DNA of 54,148 nt from Nitrospira sp. (GTDB lineage: Bacteria > Nitrospirota > Thermodesulfovibrionia > Thermodesulfovibrionales > SM23-35): positions 1 to 54,148 of the forward strand of contig VGWX01000007.1 of assembly GCA_016873615.1 (NCBI GenBank). The letters run 5' to 3'. This document shows positions 17,247 through 23,700 of this stretch, piece by piece. Position 1 is the first letter of the stretch, and each line of letters starts with the position of its first letter. The translations under genes were made by a program, and so were the position numbers. The notes under the pieces are model-generated. The model worked only from the letters and a program-made list of their open reading frames with translations. It did no database searches and was not told where the DNA came from.

Positions 17247-17284
17247 AAAATCCTCTATTTAAAAAGGGGAGGCAGGGTTAGATA

Positions 17285-18181
17285 TTGAAAGAAGAGATTA
17301 AGGCAGGAATAATAATCATCGCATCCCTCGCTATACTCAGCAGCTTTATCATTCTGATAGGCGGCAGCGAGCTTTTTGAAAAATATGACAAATACTACAT
17401 GAAAGTTATGAATACAGCCGGACTCGAAACCGGCGCTCAGGTCAGGCTCGGTGGTGTAAGGGTTGGAAGGGTTACGGACGTAAAACCACCTGGCAGTCCC
17501 GGAGAGCCTGTTGCTGTGGAAATCGGAGTAAAAAGAGGGACTGTTCTGTATAAAGGCACCAAGGCTCTGATTACACAGATAGGATTTGTCGGAGATATAT
17601 ATCTCCTTCTTGCCGTTGACGGCACTATAAACGAGAGGATTAAAGTTGGTGATGTTATTCCGACTGAAGAGAAGGTTCAGTTTGACCTGCTTATGGCAAA
17701 AATGAATACCCTGTCACAATCAGTGGATATTCTTATTAAAGATATAAATAAGCTTTTTAGCGAGAAGAATGTAAAAGGGATAGAAACTTTAATCGGAAAT
17801 ACAAACAATGCTATTATTTCCGGTTCATCGAATATTGAAAAAATAGCGATGAACATGAAGGATACTTCAGCAAAGCTTGAACGTGTTCTGAATGAGGTAG
17901 AAGATATTATCCACAGCAATAAAGCTGAAGTTGCGCAATTGATAAAGAAGGCAAGGGAAGATATAGAGAAAGCTGGAGAAATGATCAATAGCATAGAATC
18001 AACAGCGAAGTCGGTTGAAAAGACATCAAAATCAGCTGATAAAGCTATTAACCTTCAGTCCAGAAATCTCGAAAACCTTATCGGAGCCATGACAAAAACA
18101 ACAGAAGAGTTGCAGGATCTCCTCAGGGAGATAAAACATAAGCCATGGAGTTTTATTTACAAAGAAAAAAGGGGGGAATGA
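17285..18181 (+). CDS. mlaD: MlaD-type MCE substrate-binding protein (copy A)
   Basis: 298 aa from TTG 17285. One membrane anchor (~7-27: GIIIIASLAILSSFIILIGG), an MCE domain (~38-118: NTAGLETGAQVRLGGVRVGRV, LITQIGFVGDIYLLL), then a long helical tail (~130-290) with heptad-like pattern ending KPWSFIYKEKR. MCE proteins form hexameric rings that pass lipid between membranes. The short upstream gap (17247-17284) is a decayed copy of the G-rich repeat and supplies the GGGGAGG that may serve as ribosome site. The next gene starts one base after its stop. Confidence 0.9.
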   Translation: MKEEIKAGIIIIASLAILSSFIILIGGSELFEKYDKYYMKVMNTAGLETGAQVRLGGVRVGRVTDVKPPGSPGEPVAVEIGVKRGTVLYKGTKALITQIGFVGDIYLLLAVDGTINERIKVGDVIPTEEKVQFDLLMAKMNTLSQSVDILIKDINKLFSEKNVKGIETLIGNTNNAIISGSSNIEKIAMNMKDTSAKLERVLNEVEDIIHSNKAEVAQLIKKAREDIEKAGEMINSIESTAKSVEKTSKSADKAINLQSRNLENLIGAMTKTTEELQDLLREIKHKPWSFIYKEKRGE

Positions 18182-18182
18182 G

Positions 18183-18782
18183 ATGAAAAAAATACTTTTA
18201 TTCATCTTATCTGTTTGTTTCTTATATGCCTGCTCAATGCCTGAAACAAAGATTTACAGCATTTATCTGCCTGCAGCCTCTGCGTCCACGGATATCGGGA
18301 AGGAGAGGGCAGATGAGGCAAGCTCAAGGTCTGTCGTAATACTTATGAATTCCCCCAGGTATCTTGTTCAGCCTTACATTGCTTACAGGAATTCACCGTA
18401 TCAACTTGAGATATCAAGATATTCAAAGTGGGAATCACCGCCCGGTGATATAGTAAAGGATGCATTCAAGAATTACTTATCATCTTCAGGGGTTTTTAAT
18501 GAGGTCAGGGCATCGAATGTCGTGCCCGAGGGATTTTATTCATTTGAAATAAACCTGAAAAAATTTGAGAGATATGATCAGGGAAACGATTCCTACGGGG
18601 AACTTTATTATGATATTAAAGTTTATTCACCTGACAGCAAGGAATTATATAGGGCAACCGTTTTAAAAAAGGTTAAACTCGACAACAGTACCTTCCTTTG
18701 TCTTGCTGAGGGATTAAGCAGCGCACTTTCTGAAAGCATCAAAGAAGTAACTGGGAGTTTAAATGAAGCGGTAGATAATTAG
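18183..18782 (+). CDS. ABC-type transport auxiliary lipoprotein (PqiC/MlaX-like)
   Basis: 199 aa. Residues 1-17 are a lipoprotein signal with lipobox FLYAC (Cys ~16), followed by SMPETKIYSIYLP, the usual opening of the ABC-transport auxiliary family (PqiC-type). SPYQLEISRYSKWESPPGDIVKDAF is the conserved centre. These outer-membrane lipoproteins accompany MCE transporters and probably link the MlaD ring or tunnel to the outer membrane. It begins one base after mlaD and closes the operon; the convergent khpA gene ends 26 bp beyond. Confidence 0.85.
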   Translation: MKKILLFILSVCFLYACSMPETKIYSIYLPAASASTDIGKERADEASSRSVVILMNSPRYLVQPYIAYRNSPYQLEISRYSKWESPPGDIVKDAFKNYLSSSGVFNEVRASNVVPEGFYSFEINLKKFERYDQGNDSYGELYYDIKVYSPDSKELYRATVLKKVKLDNSTFLCLAEGLSSALSESIKEVTGSLNEAVDN

Positions 18783-18807
18783 TTTCTGTTGTCATGAGTG
18801 ATTCAAT

Positions 18808-19038
18808 TTAATCCAATATTTCGAGAACACAGCGTTTGCCTATTTTTGTTCCCGAAGCGCTCAATATTGTTCTCATTGCACGCGCTGTATTCCCCTGCTT
18901 TCCTACAATCTTCCCAATATCACTTGCAGCAACACGCAATTCAAAGAGCGCAGTTTTTTCTCCGCCTACCTCGTTTACTACAACCTCCTGCGGTTTATCT
19001 ACCAACGATTTCGCCATGAGTTCAATAAGCGCTTTCAT
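18808..19038 (-). CDS. khpA: KH-domain RNA-binding protein KhpA
   Basis: 76 aa from ATG 19038, set by GGAGGTTGAT just upstream; a longer frame to 19080 lacks such a site. Starts [21 protein letters not shown] and carries the type II KH motif [24 protein letters not shown], the GxxG being GKQG. In other bacteria KhpA pairs with KhpB and binds many RNAs, with effects on cell division and sRNA regulation. It follows the RRM gene by 69 bp on the same strand. The pairing of two RNA-binding genes suggests co-expression. Confidence 0.9.
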   Translation of the reverse strand: MKALIELMAKSLVDKPQEVVVNEVGGEKTALFELRVAASDIGKIVGKQGNTARAMRTILSASGTKIGKRCVLEILD

Positions 19039-19107
19039 ATCAACCTCCATAAGTATTTGGGCTGTTTTTTTCAGACCCAATATTTTTAAGAGTTTTTTTA
19101 CAATAAT

Positions 19108-19422
19108 CTATCTCCAACCTCTCCCTGTATCCCCTCCCCCATAGCCACTGCTTCTTTTATTAAAACCTTGCCGTTTCTGTTGAGGTCTCGCCTCAGCTAC
19201 AGCAAGTGATTTTCCCATGAAATCTTTTCCATTAAGGGTTGCGATTGCCTTTTTTGCATCTTCTTCATTTATCATCTCAATAAAACCAAATCCTTTAGAC
19301 CGGTCCGTGAATTGATCCTTCAATATTTTTAATGATTCAATCTCACCAATCTCTGAAAAAAATTCCCTCAATTCCTCTTCAGTGGCTTTGTATGGGATAT
19401 TACCAACATACAATTTATTCAT
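19108..19422 (-). CDS. RRM RNA-binding protein
   Basis: 104 aa. A single RNA recognition motif spans residues 1-80. RNP2 is LYVGNI (4-9) and RNP1 is KGFGFIEM (~44-51), the aromatic positions intact. The tail (~81-104) is basic and glycine-rich (QQKRQGFNKRSSGYGGGDTGRG), like cold-inducible cyanobacterial Rbp proteins. Likely an RNA chaperone. AGGAGG precedes the ATG. It lies in a minus-strand row with khpA, and cspA is about 0.85 kb upstream, so three RNA/ssDNA-binding genes cluster. Confidence 0.9.
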   Translation of the reverse strand: MNKLYVGNIPYKATEEELREFFSEIGEIESLKILKDQFTDRSKGFGFIEMINEEDAKKAIATLNGKDFMGKSLAVAEARPQQKRQGFNKRSSGYGGGDTGRGWR

Positions 19423-19471
19423 TTTAAACCTCCTTTTTTATTCACAAAAACCTCAGATCTTTTACTCATAC

Positions 19472-19631
19472 GGTCATTAGTAAGACGACATTGTTAATAT
19501 TTTTGTCATTGCGGCTTGTCCGCAATCCTTCTGGGTTTTGCAGAAAGATTCTCGCCTCGGCGAGTCGCCTGAGGTGACCCGACAAGCGGGAATGACATCC
19601 ATGTAGCCTTACTTTTGCACTTATTAGTAAC
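19472..19631. repeat. MITE-like dispersed repeat, copy 1
   Basis: About 160 bp, related in reverse orientation to 37570-37767. Shared blocks include TCATTCCCGCTTGTCGGGTC and GACTCGCCGAGGCGAGAATC, and both copies have TTACTAATAAG at one end and a TTAGTAAG-like sequence at the other. The interior folds on itself (ATTGCGGCTTGTCCGCAAT). No gene inside. It fills most of the 430-bp gap between the RRM gene and the gene at 19853; the rest (19632-19852) is AT-rich with nothing recognised. Confidence 0.7.
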
Positions 19632-19852
19632 TTCCTTGTATACTTTTGAATTATTCATTCTATTGAGCTTTCCATATATTTAACGCGCATAAGTTAGATT
19701 AATAGAATTGTATATGCAATATGCTTTCATTTTCTTTATTTTTTCACTTGCATTTGCTTATAAACCGGCATAAAAGTCCTTATGTTGATAGCCGACTCTG
19801 AGAGAGAGATGATGTTGTCTAAAATATATCGAAAGATTAAAGGACAACGATT

Positions 19853-20221
19853 TTACGTATAATGTATGTCAACTTTATAGGCAATAGCTGAGTGGTTGGT
19901 GGAAGAATCGGTGCCTTCACAACTAAGCGCGCCTTTTGCCACGGCTCTGCGGTTCCTGATCATTTCGGTTATGACCTTGGTTAGATCAAACCCGCCATCA
20001 ACGCAGTCTTTTCTTAGACAGTTTACGATGAAAAAAGCATAGCTGTTGGGAGTGAAATTAAAAGTACGGAGTATCGATTTTGACCCGCTCTGGTTATATG
20101 TCATATTCATGACGATGGTTGCAACCTCAGGGAAGTGTGTAGCTACAGAGCCTGCGTCACGTCTCTGCTGCATCATGTCCTGCTTTCTCTCCATCATTGC
20201 TGCATGCTTATTATTATTCAT
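19853..20221 (-). CDS. Conserved protein of unknown function (122 aa)
   Basis: Reads MNNNKHAAMMERKQDMMQQR from ATG 20221, with GAGAGGAAC as ribosome site; an in-frame TTG at 20239 is less likely. A basic, Met/Gln-rich N-terminal helix (1-25) is followed by a compact alpha/beta part with HFPEVATIVMNMTY, FTPNSYAFFIVNCL and the Cys pair in CLRKDCVDGGFDLTKVI. The pattern (conserved-looking Cys, Gly, Asp) suggests a real, folded cytoplasmic protein. I recall similar short hypotheticals in related genomes but no function. It lies directly after cspA and behind a 33-bp palindrome (20235-20267). Confidence 0.6.
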   Translation of the reverse strand: MNNNKHAAMMERKQDMMQQRRDAGSVATHFPEVATIVMNMTYNQSGSKSILRTFNFTPNSYAFFIVNCLRKDCVDGGFDLTKVITEMIRNRRAVAKGALSCEGTDSSTNHSAIAYKVDIHYT

Positions 20222-20234
20222 GTTCCTCTCATTC

Positions 20235-20267
20235 CTCAATACTCCCTCCGGCGGAGGGAGTATTGAG
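20235..20267. other. 33-bp near-perfect palindrome between cspA and the 122-aa gene
   Basis: CTCAATACTCCCTCCG (20235-20250) and its exact complement (20252-20267) around one G. No T run follows on either strand, so it is not a standard terminator. It sits just after the cspA stop and abuts the ribosome site of the next minus-strand gene. It could be an RNA processing or stability hairpin, or gate translation. Confidence 0.6.
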
Positions 20268-20274
20268 CAGTTAA

Positions 20275-20475
20275 TTAGAGTTTGACTACATTGATCGCTT
20301 TGGGGCCTTTCGGGCCTTTTTCGGTATCAAAGCTGACATTGTCACCTTCGGCAAGGCTTTTAAATCCACTGCCCTGGATGGACGTATGGTGTACAAATAC
20401 ATCACTGTTGTCTTCAGCAGTAATGAAGCCAAAACCTTTGCTGTCATTGAACCACTTCACTGTTCCTTGTGTCAT
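20275..20475 (-). CDS. cspA: Cold-shock protein (CspA family)
   Basis: 66 aa, full-length single cold-shock domain. RNP1 is KGFGFI (~13-18) and RNP2 is VFVHHT (~26-31), within [20 protein letters not shown]. Ends [11 protein letters not shown] as usual. Binds single-stranded RNA/DNA as a chaperone. The ribosome site GAAGGAGG is strong. Its ~100-base leader contains a terminator-like hairpin (20523-20556) that may act as an attenuator. Confidence 0.95.
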   Translation of the reverse strand: MTQGTVKWFNDSKGFGFITAEDNSDVFVHHTSIQGSGFKSLAEGDNVSFDTEKGPKGPKAINVVKL

Positions 20476-20522
20476 TTTGTTTACCTCCTTCTCGATGAAC
20501 TAAAATCTCAGAAGAACTCAAT

Positions 20523-20556
20523 AAAAAAGGCCCCAAAGCTAAAAGTCTTTGTGGCC
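20523..20556 (-). terminator. Terminator-like hairpin in the cspA leader
   Basis: Minus strand: GGCCACAAAG (complement of 20547-20556), 8-base loop, CTTTGGGGCC (complement of 20529-20538), one mismatch, then TTTTTT (20523-20528). It ends ~48 bases before the cspA start, so it is either a premature terminator in the leader or the end of an unseen upstream RNA. Confidence 0.6.
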
Positions 20557-20700
20557 CTCTTTGAACGCAAAAACCTCTAAAATCTTGTTAATACAATATC
20601 ATATGCTTACCAGTTAGTCAAGGTAATTCGGGCATGATGCATCTTCCATTCATTTGTTCAAAGGTTGAAGACCCTGTTCCAATCAGCAATCCGGCAGTAA

Positions 20701-21144
20701 AACGCGGGACAGAGAAGATTCTGGCAGTGGAAAACGATGCTTTCACTTGAGACGATAGGTTGTTATTGCGATGAAAAAGGAAGTCAGAAATATCCTTTCC
20801 CTTTCAGCTTCTTTTACCCTGATACCGGCAATTTCATTGGCTTTGTCGGGAATGTTTCATCCCGGACATTGGTTCGAGAGGCGATATAGATATTTCGCAG
20901 CAATACTGCTTTTCCTTCTGAAGGCATAGCAGTTCCAGGTTGGATTATGGGAATAGACTGGTCGGATCACTGGTCATTCTGGAAAGAAGGATACCCAGCC
21001 ATCATGATTACTGATACGGCCTTATTCCGTTATCAATACTATCATTCTCATCAAGACGTTCCGGATAGAATTGATTATGAACGCATGGCAAGAGTTGTTG
21101 TTGGAATTAGCCAAATTATACGTGAACTCTCTACTGTAAAATGA
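20701..21144 (+). pseudogene. Broken M28-family peptidase
   Basis: One frame from 20701 to the TAA at 21142 reads KTMLSLETIGCYCDEKGSQ, then FFYPDTGNFIGFVGNVSS, LVREAI, a TAG at 20887-20889, then FRSNTAFPSEGIAVPGWIMG, DWSDHWSFWKEGYPAIMITD and HSHQDVPDRIDYERMARVV. These match the C-terminal half of M28 peptidases in order, so the stop is a nonsense mutation in a real gene. The N-terminal half with the first zinc ligands is missing. An overlapping frame just upstream (PAVKRGTEKILAVE) may be a frameshifted continuation. Related in family to the intact gene at 9535 but clearly a different subtype. Confidence 0.75.
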
Positions 21145-21218
21145 ATTGTAATGCATTCCCTGTGATATTAAATTAGGCGACTGCATAGTGATAACAGGAG
21201 AAGAATTCTCACAGCATC

Positions 21219-21389
21219 TGGGATTTGACTCGGCTGATTATAAGGAGGCTTCGACCGCTCATCAGCCATCTTGAGGAAGAGCTGATACGTAAGCTGCTCC
21301 ACATAATCCCCGTAACTCATCCCGTCGTCACGGAGGACGTTGCAGTAGTTCCAGAGTTTTTGAACAATTGCAGATGATCCGTTAGGCAT
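21219..21389 (-). pseudogene. hsdM N-terminal remnant (type I restriction-modification)
   Basis: From ATG 21389 on the minus strand: AIVQKLWNYCNVLRDDGMSY, GDYVEQLTYQLFLKMADE, RSKPPYNQP. This is the start of HsdM_N, the helical N-terminal domain of type I methyltransferase subunits. After ~57 residues the match ends and the frame closes at 21168. No methylase motifs (N-PPF/Y) remain and no hsdS or hsdR is present, so it is a fragment. It abuts the transposase remnant. Confidence 0.75.
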
Positions 21390-21412
21390 TTTTTTTGTAT
21401 GATTCCTTTCAT

Positions 21413-21664
21413 TTCCGGATTTTCTTCGTCCTCATTCCATTTTAAAGGGTTGTATCTGATATATTCCCGAATTGCCTGCAATTTTCTGTCATCGCGGATG
21501 ATATGTTCGTAATAATTTCTTTGCCAGACAGGCTGGCCGGGTGTATTACGGATTTTGTTGATTTGTTTTGCAGAATTCATTTTAAACCAACCGATAATTT
21601 TTGGTAACAAAATTTTTCTACGTTGGTTTATATATACATGATGTGTTTCCCCATGTAGGGGCAA
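21413..21664 (-). mobile_element. REP-associated tyrosine transposase (RAYT/IS200-like) C-terminal fragment
   Basis: Minus-strand frame reads LPKIIGWFKMNSAKQINKIR, NTPGQPVWQRNYYEHIIRDD and AIREYIRYNPLKWNEDEENP, the C-terminal half of Y1-type transposases including the YYEHIIR catalytic-Tyr helix. The N-terminal HUH motif is missing; the frame instead begins in the REP-like palindrome at 21654-21683. Inactive by itself. The ORF runs on into hsdM sequence out of frame. Confidence 0.75.
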
Positions 21665-21683
21665 TTCATGAATTGCCCCTACA
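21654..21683. repeat. 30-bp perfect palindrome, GTAGGGGC (REP-like) type
   Basis: TGTAGGGGCAATTCA and its exact complement TGAATTGCCCCTACA, no loop. GTAGGGGC palindromes are the REP type mobilised by RAYT transposases, and here one sits at the head of a RAYT fragment. A related GTAGGGGC element is at 45151-45240. The stretch 21691-21777 beside it reads as a lone hydrophobic segment (IAAVVFGFTVLIILLLIIRI), probably a remnant of some membrane protein. 21778-21994 holds nothing I can assign. Confidence 0.8.
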
Positions 21684-21994
21684 AAATCTCATTGCTGCGG
21701 TTGTTTTCGGGTTTACTGTTCTTATCATACTTCTGCTTATAATCAGAATACTAACAGAATTACAAAAATTTCCTTGAGCTCGATACTCCATAGCATCTTG
21801 GATTCCCGCAATAGGGGAACCAAATAACAACGCAGAACACCTGAAAGCCAACACCTTGGGTATCTCATTGATCGCATTTATTTCGTGAAATAACTCGCAA
21901 ATCTTTTCCGCATATTGTGCTAAAAACCGATAAAAATTATGCATATAATGCAACTTTCTTATATGGTATAATATGGGCATGGAGGTGGTCATAA

Positions 21995-22258
21995 ATGAAA
22001 CTGCTCTCAGTCAAAGAGTTTCGGGATAGCGCAACAAAAGCACTAAAAAGCAAGGAGCCTTTGATTATTATGAGGCGTGGAGAGGTTGCCGGGATTTTTT
22101 TCCCGACACCTTTAGAATCGGTCCCGTTTGAACTTAAAAAGGATATATTCATCAGCCTCACAGATTCGATAAAGAAAAAGCTTCAGACACATGGCGTAAA
22201 AGAGGAAGAGGTTCTTGAGGATTTTGAAAGATATAGAAAAACTCGCCGTAGACGCTAA
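21995..22258 (+). CDS. Antitoxin, Phd/YefM-like
   Basis: 87 aa. MKLLSVKEFRDSATKALKSK, EPLIIMRRGEVAGIFFPTP is the Phd-type N-terminal DNA-binding fold (helix, then two strands). The C-terminal half is a charged helical toxin-binding tail (KEEEVLEDFERYRKTRRRR). GGAGGTGG lies 8 bases before the ATG. It overlaps the PIN toxin frame downstream by 44 bases in another reading frame, so the two are coupled. The antitoxin is intact though its toxin is frameshifted. Confidence 0.8.
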   Translation: MKLLSVKEFRDSATKALKSKEPLIIMRRGEVAGIFFPTPLESVPFELKKDIFISLTDSIKKKLQTHGVKEEEVLEDFERYRKTRRRR

Positions 22259-22633
22259 TCCGATTCTCTCCGCCATAATCGGTGGAAAAGCAAGGTCTAT
22301 ATTTCTTGACGGTCAACACATCTCTTTTTATACAACACTCTTCAATTTCAAGGAGGTTGAAAAATATATTCCTGCGCTGGCTTCTAAACGCTCTCTAAGA
22401 TAGATGACCTTTATTTAGCTCTTTCTACACTTCCTATTTCAGTCTGCGATGTTGAATTCTATAAGGACACCTTGAAGAAAGCCAAAAGTCTAATCGGTGA
22501 AAGAGATCCGGATGATATCCATTTGCTTGGTCTCGCTTTGAAGCTCTCTTGTCCGATATGGAGCAATGATAGGGATTTCGATGATGTAGGTATTTCAGTT
22601 TACAGCACACTTGCCCTTATTGGAAAGCATTAG
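22215..22633 (+). pseudogene. PIN-domain toxin with a frameshift
   Basis: Starts at TTG 22215, MRILKDIEKLAVDANPILSA, with the first PIN Asp in VDANPILSAIIGG. The frame breaks at TAG 22401-22403 after YIPALASKRSLR. Shifting at the CTCTCT run (22391-22396) gives SKIDDLYLALSTLPISVCDV, GERDPDDIHLLGLALKLSCP and WSNDRDFDDVG to a stop at 22631, which are the second and third acidic PIN motifs. Removing one CT restores a ~139-residue RNase toxin. It is either a recent inactivation or a sequencing error; the antitoxin remains intact. Confidence 0.75.
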
Positions 22634-22710
22634 GACTTGCTAACAGACCAAGAAGCCTACTGTCCGAATCTCTCCGAAATCTTCACCCACTGCATTTCGC
22701 TTTTTGCAAT

Positions 22711-23258
22711 TTATGTGCACTAAATTGTGACTGATGCGAAATCCCATACAAAGCATGACTCTATACGATGCCTGCTGAGTGAAGGGAATCTATAAATTTT
22801 CATTACAACTCCGTACTAAGACGAAAACAGCCGGAAATACTTGTTACTGTGATTATGTGGAGTTGCCAATTATGTGCAGTAGTTACTCTGAATCCTTACT
22901 GCATAAGTATTCTGGAAAGATTTACTGCACATAATAATGCAGCGGCACTTAGATGCAGTCCTTATTGAAATGCCTAAATTAAGGATTATATAGCACAGCA
23001 TTCGTTTTAAAAGCATAAGGAATGGAATTGCAAAACGCCTTATCAATACAGGATTCACGCTGGGTCTCTGATTCTTCAAGGGATTCATCGGTACTCTGCC
23101 AAAAAAACCAGTTCCATTGAACTTGAGGCGATGGAAGTTCCCTCATTATGTGAAGTAGATTGAACCGGAATTGGTGTGATTCTTATCTCTGCAACGTTCA
23201 CTTCACATAACGGGGAACTCCACATAATCACAGAAATGTGAAGCTCAACATTTCTGTG
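22711..23258. repeat. Cluster of TTATGTG inverted repeats, nested
   Basis: Copies of TTATGTGnAnT occur forward at 22711, 22853, 22870 and 23146, and reversed at 22897 (imperfect), 22923, 23200 and 23220. The outermost pair is an exact 18-bp inverted repeat, CTGTGATTATGTGGAGTT (22847-22864) against 23216-23233. Inside, ATTATGTGCAGTA (22869-22881) pairs with 22923-22935, and TTATGTGAAGT (23146-23156) with 23200-23210. A separate 11-bp hairpin, CACAGAAATGT, spans 23229-23258. No convincing gene lies in 22634-23487. This looks like a recombination-site cluster or a decayed mobile unit, but I cannot name it. Confidence 0.6.
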
Positions 23259-23487
23259 AGTACATCGCACATATTGTTTGTGAGAGCAGGCTACGAACGA
23301 TCTCTTAAAAAATGTAAGAGAAATCCTGGAAAGGTGATAAAAATAATAAATACACATATCCAGCAATAAGAACCGTCATTTCAAGGAGATTGCCAGGTAA
23401 CTTTCAGGTGCTTGCACTTGAATAGTTTTATCAAGTGGTTTAGGTACTTATCGCTGGATTTGGGATATTAACCTGAATAATGCAATT

Positions 23488-23678
23488 AACCACAGAGAAC
23501 TCGGAGAATCATATTGACAATAAAAGAGAACCTATCAGTTTTTATAATTTCCTCTGTGCACTATTTTATGCAAGTTTGAGTCTTAATTGTTTTCAAAAAA
23601 ATAACATGAGGACACAGAGAATTGCTTGAAATTAAAAGTCTTTTTAAAGTTTAAAATGCCTCTGTGAGCTCTGTGGTT
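23488..23678. repeat. Degenerate CACAGAG-type repeat
   Basis: AACCACAGAG (23488-23497) is matched in reverse by CTCTGTGGTT (23669-23678). Between them lie CCTCTGTGCAC and GAGGACACAGAG, extra units of the same type. Repeats of ACCACAGAG...CTCTGTGGT type are common dispersed intergenic sequences in many bacteria. It lies just beyond the alaS stop codon. Confidence 0.6.
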
Positions 23679-23700
23679 TTATCTAAATGCATTTTTTAGG

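Noticed and set aside
17247-17284. Full C/G-rich repeat before mlaD copy A
   Set aside because: Only a decayed half is visible, without the pairing arm; noted under the gene and not called separately.
21666-21992. 108-codon minus-strand frame beside the RAYT fragment
   Set aside because: It starts inside the antitoxin's upstream region, has no ribosome site and matches nothing; the area is remnant DNA.
22711-23258. Reading the TTATGTG cluster as a CRISPR array or integron attC array
   Set aside because: Repeats are short, in both orientations and unevenly spaced, with no cas genes; attC core sites (GTTRRRY/RYYYAAC) are not evident.
23085-23366. 93-codon minus-strand frame across the TTATGTG cluster
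   Set aside because: It runs through the inverted repeats, lacks a ribosome site and has no family features.
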